A stretch of 8,843 nucleotides of DNA, taken from contig DAIDAH010000116.1 in assembly GCA_027310735.1 (NCBI GenBank), positions 1 through 8,843 of the forward strand. Reading direction: 5' to 3'. The position numbers and the translations under genes were made by a program. The notes under the pieces were generated by a model. The model had not been told where the DNA came from. It ran no database searches and saw nothing but the letters and a program-made list of their open reading frames with translations. The stretch's first letter is position 1; the number at the start of each line of letters is the position of its first letter. Shown in pieces: positions 6,789-8,843 of the stretch. The DNA is from Methylotenera sp. (GTDB lineage Bacteria; Pseudomonadota; Gammaproteobacteria; Burkholderiales; Methylophilaceae).

Positions 6789-7292
6789 ATGTTGCAGCTA
6801 AGAGACCTCCCTACTCCTGAAGTGCTAGATAAATTTGCTGAACGCTATCCAGATGCGGATGTGACAGCAGTCTCTAGCTTTCTTCATTTACTTCGAGTGG
6901 CTACCGACTTGTCGGTAGCCCTAGACACGTGTCTGAGTCGACACGATTTGCTTCAAGGACGTTGGTGGGTGCTTATTTTGTTGATGCGTGAAGCGTCAAA
7001 AACTTCTACTCCATCACTGTTGGCTAGTAAAGCCGGCGTATCTCGCGCAACCATGACAGGTTTGATTGATGGTCTGGAGCAAAGCGGTTTGGTGGAGCGC
7101 GTGTTTGCTAAAGGTGATAGGCGTAGTGTGTTGATTAGCTTAACGGATGCTGGTCAGGCTAAGCTGGATGTGGTGATGCCAGATTATTACCGTCGTATAA
7201 GGCAGTGTATGCAGGCCTTGGATGAAGAGAAGCGAATGCAATTGCAGCAGATCTTAGGTTTGATTAACTTAGGAATTCCAGCCCTAGCTTAA
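6789..7292 (+). CDS. MarR-family transcriptional regulator
   Basis: This 167-residue winged helix-turn-helix protein has the normal length for MarR regulators, which act as dimers and usually release DNA on binding small phenolic or xenobiotic ligands or on cysteine oxidation. The N-terminal dimer helices span about 25-55. The helix-turn-helix lies at about 73-99, with VSRATMTGLIDGLEQSG (84-100) as recognition helix. The wing carries the conserved GDRRS at 109-113, and the C-terminal dimerisation helices are at about 120-160. Cysteines at 48 and 140 are present, but neither position alone shows redox sensing. The ATG at 6789 has no Shine-Dalgarno and is only a few bases from the predicted transcript start. 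A GTG at 6822 is the main alternative start but also lacks a ribosome site. The gene heads a cassette with an NTF2-like protein and an EamA exporter. Three palindromes lie inside its coding sequence at 6899-6945. Confidence 0.93.
   Translation: MLQLRDLPTPEVLDKFAERYPDADVTAVSSFLHLLRVATDLSVALDTCLSRHDLLQGRWWVLILLMREASKTSTPSLLASKAGVSRATMTGLIDGLEQSGLVERVFAKGDRRSVLISLTDAGQAKLDVVMPDYYRRIRQCMQALDEEKRMQLQQILGLINLGIPALA
6899..6945. repeat. Cluster of three inverted repeats inside marR
   Basis: GGCTACCGAC-TT-GTCGGTAGCC occupies 6899-6920, a perfect 10-bp inverted repeat with a 2-base centre. AGACACGTGTCT (6923-6934) is a perfect 12-base palindrome. CGTGTC (6928-6933) and GACACG (6940-6945) form a third inverted pair across a 6-base spacer. 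All lie within codons 37-53 of marR. They may be protein-binding sites, mRNA structure or chance; the sequence does not decide. Confidence 0.6.
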
Positions 7293-7342
7293 TGGGTGCT
7301 TTTCACCAGTACACAATTTCATGCATGTTTTTTAAATATAAA

Positions 7343-7347
7343 AAAGG
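7343..7347 (+). promoter_or_regulatory. Ribosome binding site setting the start of the NTF2-like gene
   Basis: AAAGG ends 8 bases before the ATG at 7356. It favours this start over an in-frame GTG at 7296, which would add 20 residues with no family resemblance. Confidence 0.65.
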
Positions 7348-7355
7348 TCGTTACT

Positions 7356-7733
7356 ATGTCAAATATTCACAATGTAATTTCAGCTATCAATGCAAAGTTT
7401 GACGAAGCATTCAATACAAAAAATGCAGAAGAAATTGGTCAGCTTTACGACGAAAGAGCCGTAGTCATGCCGGCACCAGCAGGTGAGCCGCAGGTTGGAC
7501 GCGTTGCAATACAAGCGTTCTTTGCAGGTCTGATTGCAGCCGGTGTTATAGAGCATCAATTGACTTTAGTTGATGCTGTTGAAGATGGTAATTTCGCTTA
7601 TCAGCGAGGCCACTGGGCTGGAGCGATGTTTAATGAGATGGGCGAAAAGCAAACATTTGGTGGCAATGTGCATCTGGTGTATCGTAAACAAGCAGATGGT
7701 GGTTGGAAGGCTGTGACGCATATCTGGAATTAA
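7356..7733 (+). CDS. NTF2-like / SnoaL-DUF4440-type protein
   Basis: This 125-residue cytoplasmic protein has the cone-shaped alpha+beta pattern of the NTF2-like superfamily. An N-terminal amphipathic helix (residues 5-31, INAKFDEAFNTKNAEEIGQLY) is followed by the strand ERAVVMPAPAGEP (33-45), the helix VAIQAFFAGLIAAGV (50-64), and a curved sheet (67-124) with AYQRGHWAG (81-89), GGNVHLVYRK (102-111) and WKAVTHIWN (117-125). This layout matches the DUF4440/SgcJ-EcaC group, many of which are small-molecule isomerases, cyclases or binding proteins; no substrate can be named. There is no signal peptide. It starts 63 bases after marR with no terminator between, and the exporter gene follows 40 bases later, so one operon is likely. 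Confidence 0.88.
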   Translation: MSNIHNVISAINAKFDEAFNTKNAEEIGQLYDERAVVMPAPAGEPQVGRVAIQAFFAGLIAAGVIEHQLTLVDAVEDGNFAYQRGHWAGAMFNEMGEKQTFGGNVHLVYRKQADGGWKAVTHIWN

Positions 7734-7773
7734 CTTTATATAAACTAATCCAGAATCAGTAGCGAATAAAAAC

Positions 7774-8691
7774 ATGAAAACCAGTACAAAAGCGACCATT
7801 CGAGCATTCATCGCCTTGTTTATTTTGACCGTAATATGGGGCTATAACTGGGTGGTGATGAAGAGCGCGCTGGCTTACGCCGGTGCATTCCAGTTTGCGG
7901 CCTTGCGCACCGTGATTGGCGCGCTCTGTTTATTTGCTGTATTGCTAGTGTTGCGTAAACCGTTGCGCGTAAAAGAAATCCCAACGCTTATCTTGCTGGG
8001 TGTGCTGCAAACGAGTGGTTTTACCGGAGTGCTGATCTGGGCGCTGGTGGAGGGTGGCGCAGGAAAAACGGCGGTGCTGACCTACACTATGCCTTTTTGG
8101 GTAATGATGCTGGCATGGCCGCTTTTAGGAGAGAAGTTAAAAGGCATGCAATGGCCGGCAGCAGCGCTATCGACCATGGGTATGCTATTTATTTTGGATC
8201 CATTCCATTTGGGTGCGGATAAGTTCAGTATGTTTCTGGCGGTGTTGTCAGGGGTGTTTTGGGCGCTATCTGTCATCGTTGCAAAAAAACTACACCAACG
8301 TACACCGGATCTTGATTTATTCGCGCTCACTGCATGGCAGATGCTTTTTGGTTCAATACCGATCGTGGTTGTGGCATTGTTAATTCCAGCGCCTGCTATT
8401 CAATGGACGCCGTATTTTATCGGTGCCGTTATATTCAACTCTGTATTCTGTAATGCGCTAGCTTGGCTGCTATGGTTGTATGCTTTGCAGCGTTTGAGTG
8501 CAGGTGTGGCAAGCATGTCATCAATGTTGGCACCTGTGATTGGTGTATTAGCGGCATGGGTGCAGTTGCATGAGGTGCCTAATACAACTGAATTTATCGG
8601 CATGACGCTGATAGCAACGTCGCTCTTGATTATTTCCATTGTCAGCATTCGCAAACATACGCCGATTGATCCTGCGATGGGTCAAGATTAG
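7774..8691 (+). CDS. EamA-family (drug/metabolite transporter superfamily) permease
   Basis: This is a 305-residue inner-membrane protein with ten predicted hydrophobic segments, roughly at 10-28, 38-60, 70-90, 98-118, 127-142, 151-171, 184-204, 213-235, 243-263 and 274-292. They form two EamA repeats (about 12-141 and 152-291). The first helix ends in VIWGYNWVVMK (20-30), a typical DMT start, and PFWVMMLAWPLLGEKL (107-122) and SMLAPVIGVLAAWVQLHEVP (250-269) are the paired repeat motifs with the conserved proline and Glu. Members export amino acids, metabolites or drugs; the substrate here is unknown. The ribosome site is poor. Position after marR and an NTF2-like gene suggests ligand-induced efflux under MarR control. 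YdcZ- or SMR-type transporters are excluded by length. Confidence 0.93.
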   Translation: MKTSTKATIRAFIALFILTVIWGYNWVVMKSALAYAGAFQFAALRTVIGALCLFAVLLVLRKPLRVKEIPTLILLGVLQTSGFTGVLIWALVEGGAGKTAVLTYTMPFWVMMLAWPLLGEKLKGMQWPAAALSTMGMLFILDPFHLGADKFSMFLAVLSGVFWALSVIVAKKLHQRTPDLDLFALTAWQMLFGSIPIVVVALLIPAPAIQWTPYFIGAVIFNSVFCNALAWLLWLYALQRLSAGVASMSSMLAPVIGVLAAWVQLHEVPNTTEFIGMTLIATSLLIISIVSIRKHTPIDPAMGQD

Positions 8692-8711
8692 TAAGCTCAA
8701 ATAATTTTAGC

Positions 8712-8733
8712 GTAAGCTAAGTTAGCTACTTAC
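8712..8733. repeat. Inverted repeat between the EamA gene and yebC
   Basis: AGCTAA-G-TTAGCT (8715-8727) is a perfect 6-1-6 inverted repeat. Outer bases GTAAG (8712-8716) and CTTAC (8729-8733) also match in an imperfect longer pairing. It has no T tract, so it is a weak terminator candidate; an operator for yebC is equally possible. Confidence 0.45.
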
Positions 8734-8744
8734 AGTGTATGTTT

Positions 8745-8770
8745 AGCCTGTGAAAGCCTGTGTTAAAATG
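8745..8770 (+). promoter_or_regulatory. yebC promoter region with tandem repeats
   Basis: The direct repeat AGCCTGTG occurs at 8745-8752 and 8755-8762, a period of 10 bp or one helical turn. The second copy runs into the extended -10 TG-T-TAAAAT (hexamer 8764-8769). TTTAGC at 8742-8747 is a possible weak -35 with a 16-bp spacer. Confidence 0.5.
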
Positions 8771-8802
8771 CTGTTTATCTCAATGTATTAAGGATTGGTA
8801 GC

Positions 8803-8843
8803 ATGGCAGGTCATAGTAAATGGGCAAATATTCAACATCGCAA
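8803..8843 (+). CDS. yebC: YebC/PmpR-family protein, N-terminal fragment (3' end outside window)
   Basis: Only 13 codons plus two bases are present, reading MAGHSKWANIQHR. This is the near-invariant start of the YebC/PmpR/TACO1 family, proteins of about 240 residues described as transcriptional regulators and, more recently, as factors that help ribosomes at proline-rich stretches. The ATG at 8803 is supported by AAGGA at 8790-8794 and the candidate promoter at 8745-8770. In many proteobacteria yebC is followed by ruvC, ruvA and ruvB, which would lie beyond the right edge. Confidence 0.93.
   Translation, partial: MAGHSKWANIQHR

Noticed and set aside
7328..7345. T6/A6 inverted repeat before the NTF2-like gene as a terminator or attenuator
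   Set aside because: An all A-U stem of six pairs is too weak; it is better read as an AT-rich leader.
7296..7355. GTG start extending the NTF2-like protein by 20 residues
   Set aside because: The extension has no family resemblance, and AAAGG at 7343-7347 supports the ATG at 7356.
1..8843. CRISPR arrays, tRNA/rRNA genes, insertion sequences or phage genes
   Set aside because: No regularly spaced repeats, cloverleaf sequences, transposase or integrase coding, or paired terminal inverted repeats were seen on either strand.

Overview
The window looks like chromosomal DNA from a betaproteobacterium, most likely a methylotroph of the Methylophilaceae (Methylotenera/Methylophilus-like). This is inference. 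It rests on the overall character of the aspartyl-tRNA synthetase, Apt and TrhP proteins, and above all on a SoxY-SoxZ fusion of the type that accompanies PQQ-dependent methanol/alcohol dehydrogenases. No phage, IS, CRISPR, tRNA or rRNA was seen. Nearly every gene has a recognisable family.

Layout. 2-2853 is a plus-strand run: the 3' end of aspS, an AT-rich small gene with a HEPN-like RNHLEH motif (656-1147), apt (1162-1689) and a secreted protein of unknown function (1726-2853). A VOC-family metalloprotein follows only 5 bases later (2859-3239). Next is the secreted SoxYZ-like carrier (3365-4174), which has its own upstream region and a perfect 12-bp-stem terminator. After it come yjbQ (4294-4713) and the U32-family tRNA hydroxylation gene trhP/yegQ (4781-6127). 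A hairpin at 6161-6197 separates trhP from a convergent two-CBS-domain protein (6235-6666, minus). The CBS gene is divergent from a MarR regulator (6789-7292), which is followed by an NTF2/SnoaL-like protein (7356-7733) and an EamA/DMT transporter (7774-8691). The window ends with the promoter and first 13 codons of yebC (8803 onward).

How the parts relate. The ends, aspS and yebC, are linked as aspS-nudB-yebC-ruvC in E. coli, so the content between them can be read as lineage-specific cargo in an old conserved neighbourhood. apt (purine salvage) and trhP (wobble-uridine hydroxylation) are housekeeping. The SoxYZ carrier points to periplasmic quinoprotein metabolism. marR, the NTF2-like gene and the EamA gene form a compact regulator-plus-exporter cassette.

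The best regulatory signal is at 6751-6790. A perfect TTGACA/TATAAT promoter with a 16-bp spacer carries a perfect 8-4-8 inverted repeat filling the spacer, and a third copy of the half-site covers the marR start codon. marR has no Shine-Dalgarno sequence and its predicted transcription start is only a few bases before the ATG, so its mRNA may be leaderless. A cluster of three further palindromes lies inside marR at 6899-6945. I see no clearly unprecedented multi-gene system. The least-explained items are the HEPN-like orphan, the secreted protein at 1726-2853 and the dense palindromes around and within marR.
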